Shown here: positions 1-6,853 of the stretch, piece by piece
Numbering within the stretch: the stretch's first letter is position 1
How the letters are laid out: every line of letters begins with the position of its first letter
Made by a program: the position numbers and the translations under genes
Notes under the pieces: model-generated
What the model saw: the letters and a program-made list of their open reading frames with translations, nothing else
Databases searched by the model: none
What the model was told of the DNA's origin: nothing
Source of the DNA: JBCCRH01 sp039208045
GTDB lineage: Bacteria; Bacteroidota; Bacteroidia; Chitinophagales; Saprospiraceae
Length of the DNA stretch: 8,348 bases
Direction: 5' to 3'
Assembly (NCBI GenBank): GCA_039208045.1
Contig: JBCCRH010000277.1
Span: 1 to 8,348 of the forward strand

Positions 1-1015
1 CCGCCGCCTCTGTCCTGATGTGAATATCGCGATGGCGCATGGGCAGATGGATCCAAAGGAATTGGAGCGAACCTTACTTAGCTTTATCGAAAAGCAGTAT
101 GATGTGTTGGTTTGCACCAATATCATCGAAACAGGCCTAGATATTCCCAACGCGAATACAATTATCATCAATAATGCCAACCAGTTTGGCATGAGCGATT
201 TGCACCAGTTGCGAGGCCGAGTAGGACGCTCTAATCAAAAGGCATTTTGCTATCTGTTCAGCCCACCACTATCTACGCTTACGGCGGAGGCGCGGAAGCG
301 CTTGCGTACCCTGGAAGAGTTCTCTGACCTGGGTAGTGGTTTTAATATTGCGATGCGTGACCTCGATATTCGGGGAGCGGGGAACTTGCTGGGTGGGGAG
401 CAAAGTGGCTTTGTCTCGGATATTGGGTACGAAACGTATCAGAAGATACTGGAAGAAGCCGTTCAGGAATTAAAAGAAACGGAGTTTAAAGACCTATTTG
501 CCGAAGAGTTGGAAAAAGCGGGCTATAGCTATGTGCGCGATGTGCAAGTAGATACGGATGTGGAAATGCTCATTCCAGATGAGTACATCTCAGTCATTCA
601 GGAGCGCCTGAGTCTGTATACTGAACTCGACCGCATTGAGAAGGAAGAAAACCTTCAAGCGTTTGAGGCCAAGCTGCGCGACCGTTTTGGGCCCGTTCCC
701 GACCAGGTAATCGAGCTATTTGAAGGGCTCCGCCTTCGCTGGACCTGTAAGCGCCTGGGCTTTGAGCGAGTTATTTTGAAAAATAACAAACTACGCTGCT
801 ACTTTGTAGAGAATCCGCAATCCCTGTTTTACGACTCCCCTGTTTTTCAGAAAATTCTACAGTTTGTCACCGTGCAAGGCCACAAATATGGTTTGAGCTT
901 TAAGAAAACGCCACGTCATTTTATTATGATTAAAGAAGGAGTAAGCTCATTGCGCCAAGCACGAAAAGAGTTGTTGGTGCTGGAAGAGGCTTTAGCAGAT
1001 GTCGTGGAGGCGTAA
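1..1015 (+). CDS. mfd: Transcription-repair coupling factor Mfd, C-terminal part (5' end outside the window)
   Basis: Mfd is a DNA translocase that pushes stalled RNA polymerase off the template and recruits UvrA, coupling nucleotide excision repair to transcription. The reading frame is open from base 2, so the GTG at 20 is an internal valine and not a start; about 337 residues are visible of a family usually near 1,100-1,150. Counting from base 2, superfamily 2 helicase motif V (TNIIETGLDIPNA) lies at about 39-51 and motif VI (QLRGRVGRS) at 69-77. The TRG translocation motif shared with RecG spans about 102-131 (RTLEEFSDLGSG, then RDLDIRGAGNLLG). The rest, from about 165, matches the regulatory D7 domain, with a readable RFGPVP segment. 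It ends with TAA. No clear terminator follows, and the next gene on this strand starts 82 bases on with its own -7 box. The identification is secure because RecG lacks this D7-type tail. Confidence 0.97.
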   Translation, partial: RRLCPDVNIAMAHGQMDPKELERTLLSFIEKQYDVLVCTNIIETGLDIPNANTIIINNANQFGMSDLHQLRGRVGRSNQKAFCYLFSPPLSTLTAEARKRLRTLEEFSDLGSGFNIAMRDLDIRGAGNLLGGEQSGFVSDIGYETYQKILEEAVQELKETEFKDLFAEELEKAGYSYVRDVQVDTDVEMLIPDEYISVIQERLSLYTELDRIEKEENLQAFEAKLRDRFGPVPDQVIELFEGLRLRWTCKRLGFERVILKNNKLRCYFVENPQSLFYDSPVFQKILQFVTVQGHKYGLSFKKTPRHFIMIKEGVSSLRQARKELLVLEEALADVVEA

Positions 1016-1056
1016 AAGCTTGTCAATCAATAGTTTTTCTTTCTCCGAGAGAATTC

Positions 1057-1064
1057 TATTTTTG
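1057..1064 (+). promoter_or_regulatory. Bacteroidota -7 promoter box (TATTTTTG) of the DUF2911 gene
   Basis: TATTTTTG matches the Bacteroidota -7 consensus TAnnTTTG exactly and lies 33 bases before the chosen ATG at 1098. That would give a leader of roughly 25-30 bases. A T-rich stretch at about 1034-1037, 19 bases upstream, could act as a degenerate TTTG -33 element. The position argues that translation starts at 1098 rather than at the in-frame ATG at 999, which would lie upstream of transcription. The assignment rests on pattern alone. Confidence 0.45.
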
Positions 1065-1097
1065 CAGCTGATTATTCAAATAAAACCTTTTCACATT

Positions 1098-2204
1098 ATG
1101 GATTTTAAACGAACTATATTATTAGCCTTTGGCCTATGCCTAATGGCCACGCTGCTTCCTGCACAGGATATTAAGTTCCCGAGCATGGACAAAAGTCCGA
1201 TGGATGCGGCACATTACCCAAGGCAATCGGCTTACCTCAATTACATGCCGGAAGACCAGCTTGCTGAGCTACAGCCAAAAATCAAAGTACTTTACAGTCG
1301 TCCACAGAAAAAGGATCGCGAGGTTTTTGGGGCCCTGGTTCCTTACGGAAAAGAATGGCGCTTGGGTGCTAATGAGTCTACTGAAGTACGCTTTTACCAA
1401 GCCGTAGAAATTGGTGGCGTCATGGTTCCTCCTGGTGCTTATACTATGTTTGCAGATGTTTCGCCTAGCCATTGGACGGTTAAGATTTCTAAAGAGCGTT
1501 TTATTGCAGGGAACTCTAATCGTGACGCTAGCAAGGATGTTGTACATGTGGCCATTCCAGTTACTACCGAAGCGGAATCTACAGAAGCTTTTACCATCGG
1601 TTTCCAGCGCGTGGATGATGATGCTTGCAATATGGTGTTTAAGTGGGATCGCACTAAAGCGGTACTTCCAATTAGCTTCAACCCTACCTTTATGGATAGC
1701 GAGCTCAATGCAAGCCCTATGGACTTAGCGGCTTATCCTGCCAATTCTAGAACGCGCAACTTTGTAAAAGAAGAAGAGTTTGAGGCATCTGCTCCAAAAA
1801 TCAGAGTAGTGTATAGCCGCCCTCAGATGAAGGGCCGTAAAATTTTCGGGGAGCTATTGAAGTATGGGGAGCTGTGGAGAGCTGGTGCTAATGAGACGAC
1901 GGAGGTGACTTTTTTCCAAGATGTAATGATCAATGGCAAAGAAGTAAAGGCGGGCACTTATGGCTTGACGCTAAAAGTACATGATGGTAAGTGGGACTTC
2001 ATCGTTCATACGAATCTTCCTTCTTGGGGTTTCTACAACCATGATGATAGTAAAAATGTAGTGGTGCAAACTTCTCCTACAGCAAAGACCAAAGAAACGC
2101 TAGAGGCTATGGCCGTTACGTTTGAAAAAGTGGATGATAAGAATGTTAACCTGATTTTGGGCTGGGAAGATACGATGGCAAAATTGCCAATACAGATGAA
2201 GTAA
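1098..2204 (+). CDS. Secreted protein with two tandem DUF2911 domains
   Basis: This is a predicted exported protein of 368 residues; the function of DUF2911 is unknown. Residues 1-22 look like a Sec signal peptide (basic FKR, then a hydrophobic core, with cleavage likely between A22 and Q23 in LPAQD). Two copies of the domain follow, at about 33-194 and 206-368. Each begins with a SPMD-A-YP segment and shares the block YSRPQ, R-x-[VI]FG, YG-x-x-W, GANE[ST]TEV, F-x-Q-x-V (about 66-105 and 239-278). Each ends in a valine-rich strand, a VDD motif and a tryptophan-containing strand. The start at 1098 is preferred over the in-frame ATG at 999 because it begins a proper signal peptide, avoids overlap with mfd and sits 33 bases after a -7 box. 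A terminator hairpin begins 5 bases after the stop, so it is probably transcribed alone. No T9SS C-terminal sorting domain is visible. Confidence 0.9.
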   Translation: MDFKRTILLAFGLCLMATLLPAQDIKFPSMDKSPMDAAHYPRQSAYLNYMPEDQLAELQPKIKVLYSRPQKKDREVFGALVPYGKEWRLGANESTEVRFYQAVEIGGVMVPPGAYTMFADVSPSHWTVKISKERFIAGNSNRDASKDVVHVAIPVTTEAESTEAFTIGFQRVDDDACNMVFKWDRTKAVLPISFNPTFMDSELNASPMDLAAYPANSRTRNFVKEEEFEASAPKIRVVYSRPQMKGRKIFGELLKYGELWRAGANETTEVTFFQDVMINGKEVKAGTYGLTLKVHDGKWDFIVHTNLPSWGFYNHDDSKNVVVQTSPTAKTKETLEAMAVTFEKVDDKNVNLILGWEDTMAKLPIQMK

Positions 2205-2209
2205 TTTAG

Positions 2210-2247
2210 AAAGAGGGGAAATGTCCAATTGGATATTTCCCCTCTTT
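2210..2247 (+). terminator. Rho-independent terminator, likely working in both directions
   Basis: A 13-bp perfect stem pairs AAAGAGGGGAAAT (2210-2222) with ATTTCCCCTCTTT (2235-2247). It is extended by a G-U pair and three more base pairs, and closed by an AATT loop (2227-2230). TTTT at 2245-2248 overlaps the 3' edge of the stem and serves as the U-rich tail on the plus strand. It starts 5 bases after the DUF2911 stop and lies 23 bases from the stop of the convergent serpin gene. A-rich and T-rich sides suggest it can end both transcripts, although on the minus strand the G-U pair becomes a C/A mismatch. Confidence 0.88.
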
Positions 2248-2270
2248 TCTCACACGTACTCAACGTTCTT

Positions 2271-3503
2271 CTAAGGCTTCATAAATTTCCCCATAAAGAG
2301 GATATTGTTACCCTGGTTCTCCCGAATCACGAAGATAAATGGGCGATCAAACGTAATCGTTGGCGATAGAGACTCTAATGAAACTTCCACTGCCGTAACT
2401 GCGGCTGCTTCTGTTCCTGCCTCACTTACTTCTAAGAACGATTTGTGAATCACTTTACTGATGTACAACTCGCCGGGGCCAATATTGGCAAAGTCTGCTC
2501 TTATTTCGTCGAAGGCGATACCCATTCCCAAATCAGTTAGGGCCTTTTTCATCGCTTCGTCGTACTTTTCTTCTAAAGCGAATTTAGGCAGATATACGGA
2601 CAGCGTCTGTTCTCCAAAGGCTTCTATAATTTGGTTCCAGTTGGCGCCTGCCAATTCATTGACTAGCGCATCTACAGAAACATCTGGGCGTGGTAGTAGT
2701 AGGGTCATGGAGTAAGCCGCATTAGCATAGGGTAGGTCGATAGCCTCATAAGATGCATTGATTTGATAGGGGATCGTTACCTCTTCGCCAAAGGTCATCA
2801 TAGGTACTTGTACCGTGCTTTGGTCTTCTTTGTAAAAGGGCGCGTTTTCGGTAAGACTTGCGTCAAATGCGTAGCGCCAAGGTGCCTTAAAGTAGATCGC
2901 ATTGAGCAGGTACATGACCGTTTCATCGGGAATTTCGTCAATAATATCTGGTATTAGCCCGTTAGTTTGGTCGCTCACCCAATCATTGATGGTGATAACA
3001 GCAGCTGGATTTTTGAAATCTAATCCTTCTGTAGGGCTGTAAAAAAAAGTATTATTGGTCTCCAAGAAAGCTTCCTTTACCGGATAGCCCTCGCGGTAAT
3101 AGATCGCATTGGCAATCGCCATTTCTACATCGGCATCTAAATTGGGTAGTACTGGAAGCAAAGCTTGGTAGGCTGTATTAGCCTTTTCTAAGGTCCAGTC
3201 TGTAAGCTGAAGCGTCTGCTGTATGGCATCAAAAGTTTCTGTAGTAGCCCCATTAAGGGTCATCGTTAGGGCAGTCGATAAGCTATTGGGGGAAATGAAT
3301 AGGTTGTCGGTGGGTGCTTCTTCGTGTAGCTCTTTAAATATATCCCATCCAAAGGAATTATTCACTTTTGCTAGATCACAGACGTTAGCTTCGGCGCAGT
3401 CGATAGTTGCTACATTTTCGTTCGGTTGTGGGGTTTCTTCACTCTCGCACTGCCAAAAGCTGAGGGCAAGCACGAGTGCATACATCAATTTTGGAATTTT
3501 CAT
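2271..3503 (-). CDS. Serpin-family protease inhibitor, predicted surface lipoprotein
   Basis: This 410-residue serpin should trap a target protease covalently after cleavage of its reactive-centre loop. The N-terminus is a lipoprotein-type signal (hydrophobic 6-16, Cys19). The lipobox SFWQC is unusual, but CESEE puts acidic residues right after the Cys, as in the surface-export signals of Bacteroidota lipoproteins. Serpin landmarks are NLFISPNSLSTALTM (68-81) with NGATTET (84-90), NAIYFKAPW (201-209), and the C-terminal FDRPFIFVI (385-393) and FMGK (403-406). The loop hinge GTEAAAVTA (363-371) has the small residues at P15-P8 expected of an inhibitory serpin. Register counting gives Glu377 as P1 and Ser378 as P1'. 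Cys36 and Cys42 could form a disulfide in the linker. The start at 3503 is preferred over an in-frame ATG at 3545 because it places the signal peptide first. It lies 71 bases downstream of porQ on the same strand. Confidence 0.95.
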   Translation of the reverse strand: MKIPKLMYALVLALSFWQCESEETPQPNENVATIDCAEANVCDLAKVNNSFGWDIFKELHEEAPTDNLFISPNSLSTALTMTLNGATTETFDAIQQTLQLTDWTLEKANTAYQALLPVLPNLDADVEMAIANAIYYREGYPVKEAFLETNNTFFYSPTEGLDFKNPAAVITINDWVSDQTNGLIPDIIDEIPDETVMYLLNAIYFKAPWRYAFDASLTENAPFYKEDQSTVQVPMMTFGEEVTIPYQINASYEAIDLPYANAAYSMTLLLPRPDVSVDALVNELAGANWNQIIEAFGEQTLSVYLPKFALEEKYDEAMKKALTDLGMGIAFDEIRADFANIGPGELYISKVIHKSFLEVSEAGTEAAAVTAVEVSLESLSPTITFDRPFIFVIRENQGNNILFMGKFMKP

Positions 3504-3528
3504 AGGTAATTGTTTTTTCTTTGTTAGA

Positions 3529-3536
3529 CCAAGGTA
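3529..3536 (-). promoter_or_regulatory. Possible -7 box (TACCTTGG) of the serpin gene
   Basis: Read on the minus strand, TACCTTGG matches TAnnTTTG at all but one fixed position and lies 25 bases before the serpin start at 3503. No -33 element with the usual spacing is evident. If it is used, the serpin can be transcribed independently of porQ, and the in-frame ATG at 3545 would be excluded as a start. Weak, pattern-only evidence. Confidence 0.2.
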
Positions 3537-3574
3537 CCTAGTCAAAAGGTTGGGTTTCTAAAAAAAAAACAATT

Positions 3575-4630
3575 TTACTTTCTGAATTCTCGAAGATTGG
3601 TAGAAATCGTCAAGTGATTCACGCCACCACCAATATGGAAACTTCCGTAGCCATAGTCGATGCGGAAGCGATTAATTTTGATTCCGGCACCAAAGGAAAA
3701 ACCGGCTAAGCTTCGGAAGTTTTCTACCGAAAGCTCTCTCCTACGGAAATGATTGTAGCCAAAGCGCACCCTAAAGTTTTCACTCTTTCCAAATAGAAAC
3801 TCTCCATTAAAAATAAAGTGGCGGAATAGATTATCAAAAAATATACTCACATCGCTATCATCCGATGCTTCTTCTCCCAGAAATAGCGTAGGCTCATCAG
3901 AATTAGGATCATCATAGATAATATTCCACCGCTGGGCTTGCTGGTAAATGATCGAAAAACGGAATGGAAGATAGCGTAGCCGCTTAGAGATGCCAATCTG
4001 AATTTCAAAAGGTAAGTCCTCAAAGTTGTCCTCCCGAAAAGTGGTAATTTGAGAACCCATATTCTTAAATACAATGGTAGCAGTAAATCGGCTAGCGGTA
4101 TCCCGAAAAACAGCAGCCACATCCGCCGCTACCCCAAAAGAGTTATAAGCTTCGAATTGCGAGCTGATAAACTTTAGATTCGCACCTACCGTCATGCGCT
4201 CGTAGAGCGGCTTAGCAGCACCAATGGTCAGCGCATACTCCGCTGGTGCAAACGTACCCAGCACATTCCCAAACTCATCCGTCTGGTCAAAATCCCCATA
4301 ATTCACATATTGAACCCCCGCATGAAAGGTCGTCCCGATCGAATTGAAGTGCTGTCCATAAGCAGCATACCCATGATCGATACCTGCCAAATGAAAATTA
4401 TGGCTGAACGAAAGCTGCTGGTGCATCGCAGGATTCAGCAGAGACGGATTGGCAAGTGCCAGATTGATATCATCATCTACAATGGTAATTAAATTGGCTC
4501 CCAGGGCAGTAACTCGTGCCGAAGGCGACAAATTCAAAAACTCATACGTATTCAACCCTCCCAACTGGCCGAAGGCCATCGTCCAACTTCCAATCATTAA
4601 AACTAAGGCGATGGGTAATGTTCTTCTCAT
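3575..4630 (-). CDS. porQ: Type IX secretion system protein PorQ (PorV/PorQ-type outer-membrane beta-barrel)
   Basis: PorQ is an outer-membrane protein of the T9SS attachment complex. With PorU, PorV and PorZ it helps cleave the sorting signal of secreted proteins and attach them to surface lipopolysaccharide; PorQ holds PorZ at the surface (family knowledge). The protein has 351 residues, close to the usual length. It opens with a signal peptide probably cut at AFG/Q (G21/Q22), followed by the family's typical start: GGLNTYEFLNLSPSAR, then ALGANLITIVDDDINLALANPSLLNP and MHQQLSFSH. The remainder alternates aromatic and polar residues in the manner of a FadL-like barrel, ending in a beta-rich tail (DYGYGSF, HLTISTNL). 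The upstream flank is the heptad hairpin at 4642-4809 and I see no -7 box there, so transcription may come from further upstream. A run of ten A's (3560-3569) follows the stop. The alternative is a PorV-like paralogue, but the N-terminal block favours PorQ. Confidence 0.88.
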   Translation of the reverse strand: MRRTLPIALVLMIGSWTMAFGQLGGLNTYEFLNLSPSARVTALGANLITIVDDDINLALANPSLLNPAMHQQLSFSHNFHLAGIDHGYAAYGQHFNSIGTTFHAGVQYVNYGDFDQTDEFGNVLGTFAPAEYALTIGAAKPLYERMTVGANLKFISSQFEAYNSFGVAADVAAVFRDTASRFTATIVFKNMGSQITTFREDNFEDLPFEIQIGISKRLRYLPFRFSIIYQQAQRWNIIYDDPNSDEPTLFLGEEASDDSDVSIFFDNLFRHFIFNGEFLFGKSENFRVRFGYNHFRRRELSVENFRSLAGFSFGAGIKINRFRIDYGYGSFHIGGGVNHLTISTNLREFRK

Positions 4631-4641
4631 GTGCTTTTGTT

Positions 4642-4809
4642 TAGTGGGCGGTAAGCAGTGGGCAGTAGGCGGTGGTCAGTAGACGGTAGGCAGTGGGTAG
4701 TGGGCGGTCGACAGTGAGCGGTATGAACTGACCACTGCCCACTGACCACTGCCTACTATTCACTGTCCACTATCCACTGCCTCCTGCCCGTTCTCCGCTG
4801 CCCATTGCG
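4642..4809. repeat. Inverted array of degenerate 7-base repeats forming a long imperfect hairpin
   Basis: From 4642 to 4725 there are twelve consecutive 7-base units of the type YRGTRGG (for example CAGTGGG, CGGTAGG, TAGTGGG); all twelve keep GT at positions 3-4. From 4726 to 4809, in the same 7-base phase, come about twelve units of the inverted type (CACTGCC, CACTGAC, CACTATC), the outermost ones more degraded. Pairing around the loop ATGA (4723-4726) gives an imperfect stem of about 80 bp, interrupted by single mismatches and G-T pairs. Differences between units are mostly transitions. The array fills the gap between the repeat lipoprotein gene and porQ, and its right arm contains the last codons and stop of the former. 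There are no unique spacers, so it is not a CRISPR array. It resembles in style the short heptameric tandem repeats known from cyanobacterial genomes. Confidence 0.92.
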
Positions 4810-5407
4810 TGCGGCAAACCCCTTGATTGCAATTCATAATTCTGACCAGTTTTCCCTCTTCGTCATAGAGTTTCAACTCGCCGTGCTCGTTATCTCCATT
4901 GAGGTAGCTGCCTTCTGCTTTTAGGTTACCATTTTCATAGTATTCTATAAACGGGCCATTTTCTTCGTTATCACGGAACTGCACGATTTCGGAGAGCTGG
5001 CCATTATCGTAGTAGCGTCTCCATTCGCCTGCCATCGCATTTGCTGTATATTGTCCTTTCAGCTCTAGCTGACCATTTTCATAAAATAGCTCGTATGCGC
5101 CATCAAAAATACCCATATTGTAGTGTTCTACGATTTGGGTATCGCCTTTTATTGAAAATACCACTCTTGGCCCGTTTAGGGTATCTCGTTCGTAGTAGGC
5201 GGTTTCCATCAGTAGGCCTTGCTCTGAGAATTTCTGGTACAAGCCCTGCTTAGCATAATCGTCCGGTAAGCGCGTATATTTTTCGGTATAACCGTAGATA
5301 GAATCCCGCACTTCCACTGTTTCTAATCGGCCGGAGCCCTTTCCGCAAGCTGCTAGAAAAAAACTAATACTCAGTAGGCTAACTGCCCAGCGATTCATCG
5401 TATTCAT
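4760..5407 (-). CDS. Lipoprotein with MORN/YwqK-type repeats
   Basis: This is a predicted lipoprotein of 215 residues with a canonical lipobox (FFLAAC, Cys21). The body consists of about six repeats of 22-24 residues, roughly at 56-78, 79-101, 103-126, 128-149, 151-174 and 176-190. Their pattern is aromatic-rich Y-Y-E/D-NGQL, then a hydrophobic strand, then G: FYENGQL at 108-114, YYDNGQL at 132-138, YYENGNL at 156-162. This is the MORN-variant repeat of the YwqK family, often annotated as an antitoxin with little evidence; no toxin partner is adjacent here. A Cys-x5-Cys pair (192, 198) closes the repeat domain. Residues from about 200 onward (WAAENGQEAVDSGQ) are encoded inside the heptad array, so the natural end may have been near CRTQW. 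An ATG at 5398 is an equally possible start. The gene lies 84 bases after ugd on the same strand, and its ligand or role is unknown. Confidence 0.85.
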   Translation of the reverse strand: MNTMNRWAVSLLSISFFLAACGKGSGRLETVEVRDSIYGYTEKYTRLPDDYAKQGLYQKFSEQGLLMETAYYERDTLNGPRVVFSIKGDTQIVEHYNMGIFDGAYELFYENGQLELKGQYTANAMAGEWRRYYDNGQLSEIVQFRDNEENGPFIEYYENGNLKAEGSYLNGDNEHGELKLYDEEGKLVRIMNCNQGVCRTQWAAENGQEAVDSGQ

Positions 5408-5465
5408 GTAACGAAGGTTTTAAAATGAATGTATAGCAAGTATCCATTTTAAGGATTTAGGGGTA

Positions 5466-5491
5466 CCATTCGTCTCATGCTTGACAAATGG
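5466..5491 (-). terminator. Possible hairpin terminator after ugd
   Basis: On the minus strand CCATTTGTC (5491-5483) can pair with GACGAATGG (5474-5466): nine pairs including one T-G wobble, around an 8-base loop. The stem begins immediately after the ugd stop codon (5494-5492). No U-run follows, so it may equally be an RNA-end-protecting hairpin or chance. If it is a terminator, the repeat lipoprotein downstream needs its own promoter, for which I see no clear -7 box. Confidence 0.35.
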
Positions 5492-6820
5492 CTACACCTT
5501 CACTTGCTCGGCCACTTTAGTGCGGCCTATACTCTCATAATAAAAACCACGCTCTTCGATACGGTCTAAGTCGTATAAATTTCGTCCATCGAATAAAACA
5601 GGCGCATTTAACAGCTCTTTCATTACGTTGAAACTAGGCGTGCGGAACACGCTCCATTCGGTCACAATCGCCAGGGCATCCGCTCCAATAAGCGCTTCAT
5701 ACTGGTCAGATGAGAACGTAATACGATCTCCATAAATGACTTTGACATTATCCATTGCCTCTGGATCAAAAGCTTTGACAGTAGCCCCTGCCTCTAGCAA
5801 GCGATCGATAATGTACAGGGCTGGCGCTTCGCGGATGTCATCAGTATTGGGTTTAAAAGCAAGTCCCCACATGGCGATGGTCTTCCCTTCGAGATCATTA
5901 TTGAAATAGGCTTTGATCTTTTCGGCTAGCACTACTCGCTGCACATCATTTACCCCCATCACCGATTTAAGGATTCTGAAGTCGTAGCTAAAGGTCTCTG
6001 CTGTTTTGGCCAACGCCTGCACATCTTTAGGGAAGCAACTGCCTCCATAGCCTACCCCCGGAAATAGAAAGCGCTTACCAATGCGTGTATCGCTGCCCAT
6101 ACCCTTACGTACCATATCTACATTGGCGCCGACTCGCTCACACAAATTGGCAATTTCATTCATAAAGGAGATACGAGTAGCGAGATAAGAATTGGCTGCA
6201 TATTTTGTCATCTCTGCCGAGCGCTCGTCCATATGAATAATGGGATTTCCAGAGCGAACAAATGGCTCATAGAGTTGCCTCATCGTTTTCCATGCTCTAT
6301 CTGAGCTGGTTCCGATCACTACACGATCTGGCTTCAAGAAATCATCCACTGCTACTCCTTCTCTCAGGAACTCAGGATTCGAAACTACATCAAATAAGTC
6401 TTCACTCAATTTATCAGCCAGTACCGCGTGTACTTTTTCGGAAGTCCCTACAGGCACTGTGCTTTTATCTACAATAACCTTGTAGGAGGTAATAATTTCA
6501 GAAAGATCACTTGCCACACCTAAAATGTAGGATAAGTCAGCAGAACCATCTTCTCCTGGAGGAGTAGGTAGGGCCAAGAAGATGACTTCTGCATCTTCTA
6601 TCGCTTCCGCTAAATTAGTAGTAAAAGAAAGGCGCCCTTGCTTGGTATTGCGGTCAAACAGCAATTCTAAGCCAGGCTCATAGATGGGCACTTCGCCATT
6701 GCGCATGCGCTCCACCTTTTCTTTATTGATATCTACGCAAGTAACTTGATTGCCAGTCTCGGCAAAGCACGTTCCGGTTACTAAACCAACGTATCCGGTG
6801 CCAACTACAGCTATGTTCAT
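5492..6820 (-). CDS. ugd: UDP-glucose 6-dehydrogenase
   Basis: The enzyme oxidises UDP-glucose twice with NAD+ to UDP-glucuronate in the cytoplasm, a precursor for acidic surface polysaccharides. The 442 residues match the family length. The Rossmann motif GTGYVG (7-12) is followed by Asp30, the usual NAD-ribose contact. STVP (120-123) and NPEFLREG (148-155) contribute the conserved Thr and Glu residues. TKYAANSYLATR (205-216) carries Lys206 and Asn210. GVGYGGSCFPKD (255-266) holds the catalytic Cys262 and Asp266. The C-terminal UDP-binding domain includes WGLAFKPNTDDIREAP (318-333). The start at 6820 puts the glycine motif at the expected place. An in-frame ATG at 6856 would add 12 unlikely residues and would overlap the -7 box. 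A GDP-mannose dehydrogenase is the main alternative, but the sequence blocks favour Ugd. No polysaccharide genes are adjacent. Confidence 0.95.
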   Translation of the reverse strand: MNIAVVGTGYVGLVTGTCFAETGNQVTCVDINKEKVERMRNGEVPIYEPGLELLFDRNTKQGRLSFTTNLAEAIEDAEVIFLALPTPPGEDGSADLSYILGVASDLSEIITSYKVIVDKSTVPVGTSEKVHAVLADKLSEDLFDVVSNPEFLREGVAVDDFLKPDRVVIGTSSDRAWKTMRQLYEPFVRSGNPIIHMDERSAEMTKYAANSYLATRISFMNEIANLCERVGANVDMVRKGMGSDTRIGKRFLFPGVGYGGSCFPKDVQALAKTAETFSYDFRILKSVMGVNDVQRVVLAEKIKAYFNNDLEGKTIAMWGLAFKPNTDDIREAPALYIIDRLLEAGATVKAFDPEAMDNVKVIYGDRITFSSDQYEALIGADALAIVTEWSVFRTPSFNVMKELLNAPVLFDGRNLYDLDRIEERGFYYESIGRTKVAEQVKV

Positions 6821-6853
6821 GTCTATTATTTTTATATCAAATAAAATGATGAG

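Noticed and set aside
20..22. GTG as the start of the first gene
   Set aside because: The frame is open to the left edge and the upstream residues fit the helicase domain, so this is an internal Val of Mfd.
999..1097. N-terminal extension of the DUF2911 protein
   Set aside because: It overlaps the end of mfd, contains the -7 box and would bury the signal peptide 33 residues in.
3041..3048. Run of eight A's inside the serpin gene as a frameshift site
   Set aside because: The frame is intact across it and encodes a normal serpin segment (NTFFY), so there is no sign of slippage.
1098..3503. T9SS cargo among the neighbours of porQ
   Set aside because: Neither the DUF2911 protein nor the serpin ends in a recognisable T9SS C-terminal sorting domain.
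3560..3569. Run of ten A's as a phase-variation tract
   Set aside because: It is intergenic between porQ and the serpin start, outside any coding frame and too far from the candidate -7 box to suggest switching; no hairpin precedes it to make a clear terminator.
4642..4809. CRISPR-like or direct-repeat array
   Set aside because: Units are 7 bases, contiguous and degenerate, with no unique spacers and an orientation switch in the middle; no cas genes are nearby.
4760..5407. YwqK-type antitoxin of a toxin-antitoxin pair
   Set aside because: The protein is a lipoprotein and no toxin-like small gene is adjacent; the antitoxin label for this repeat family is weakly founded.
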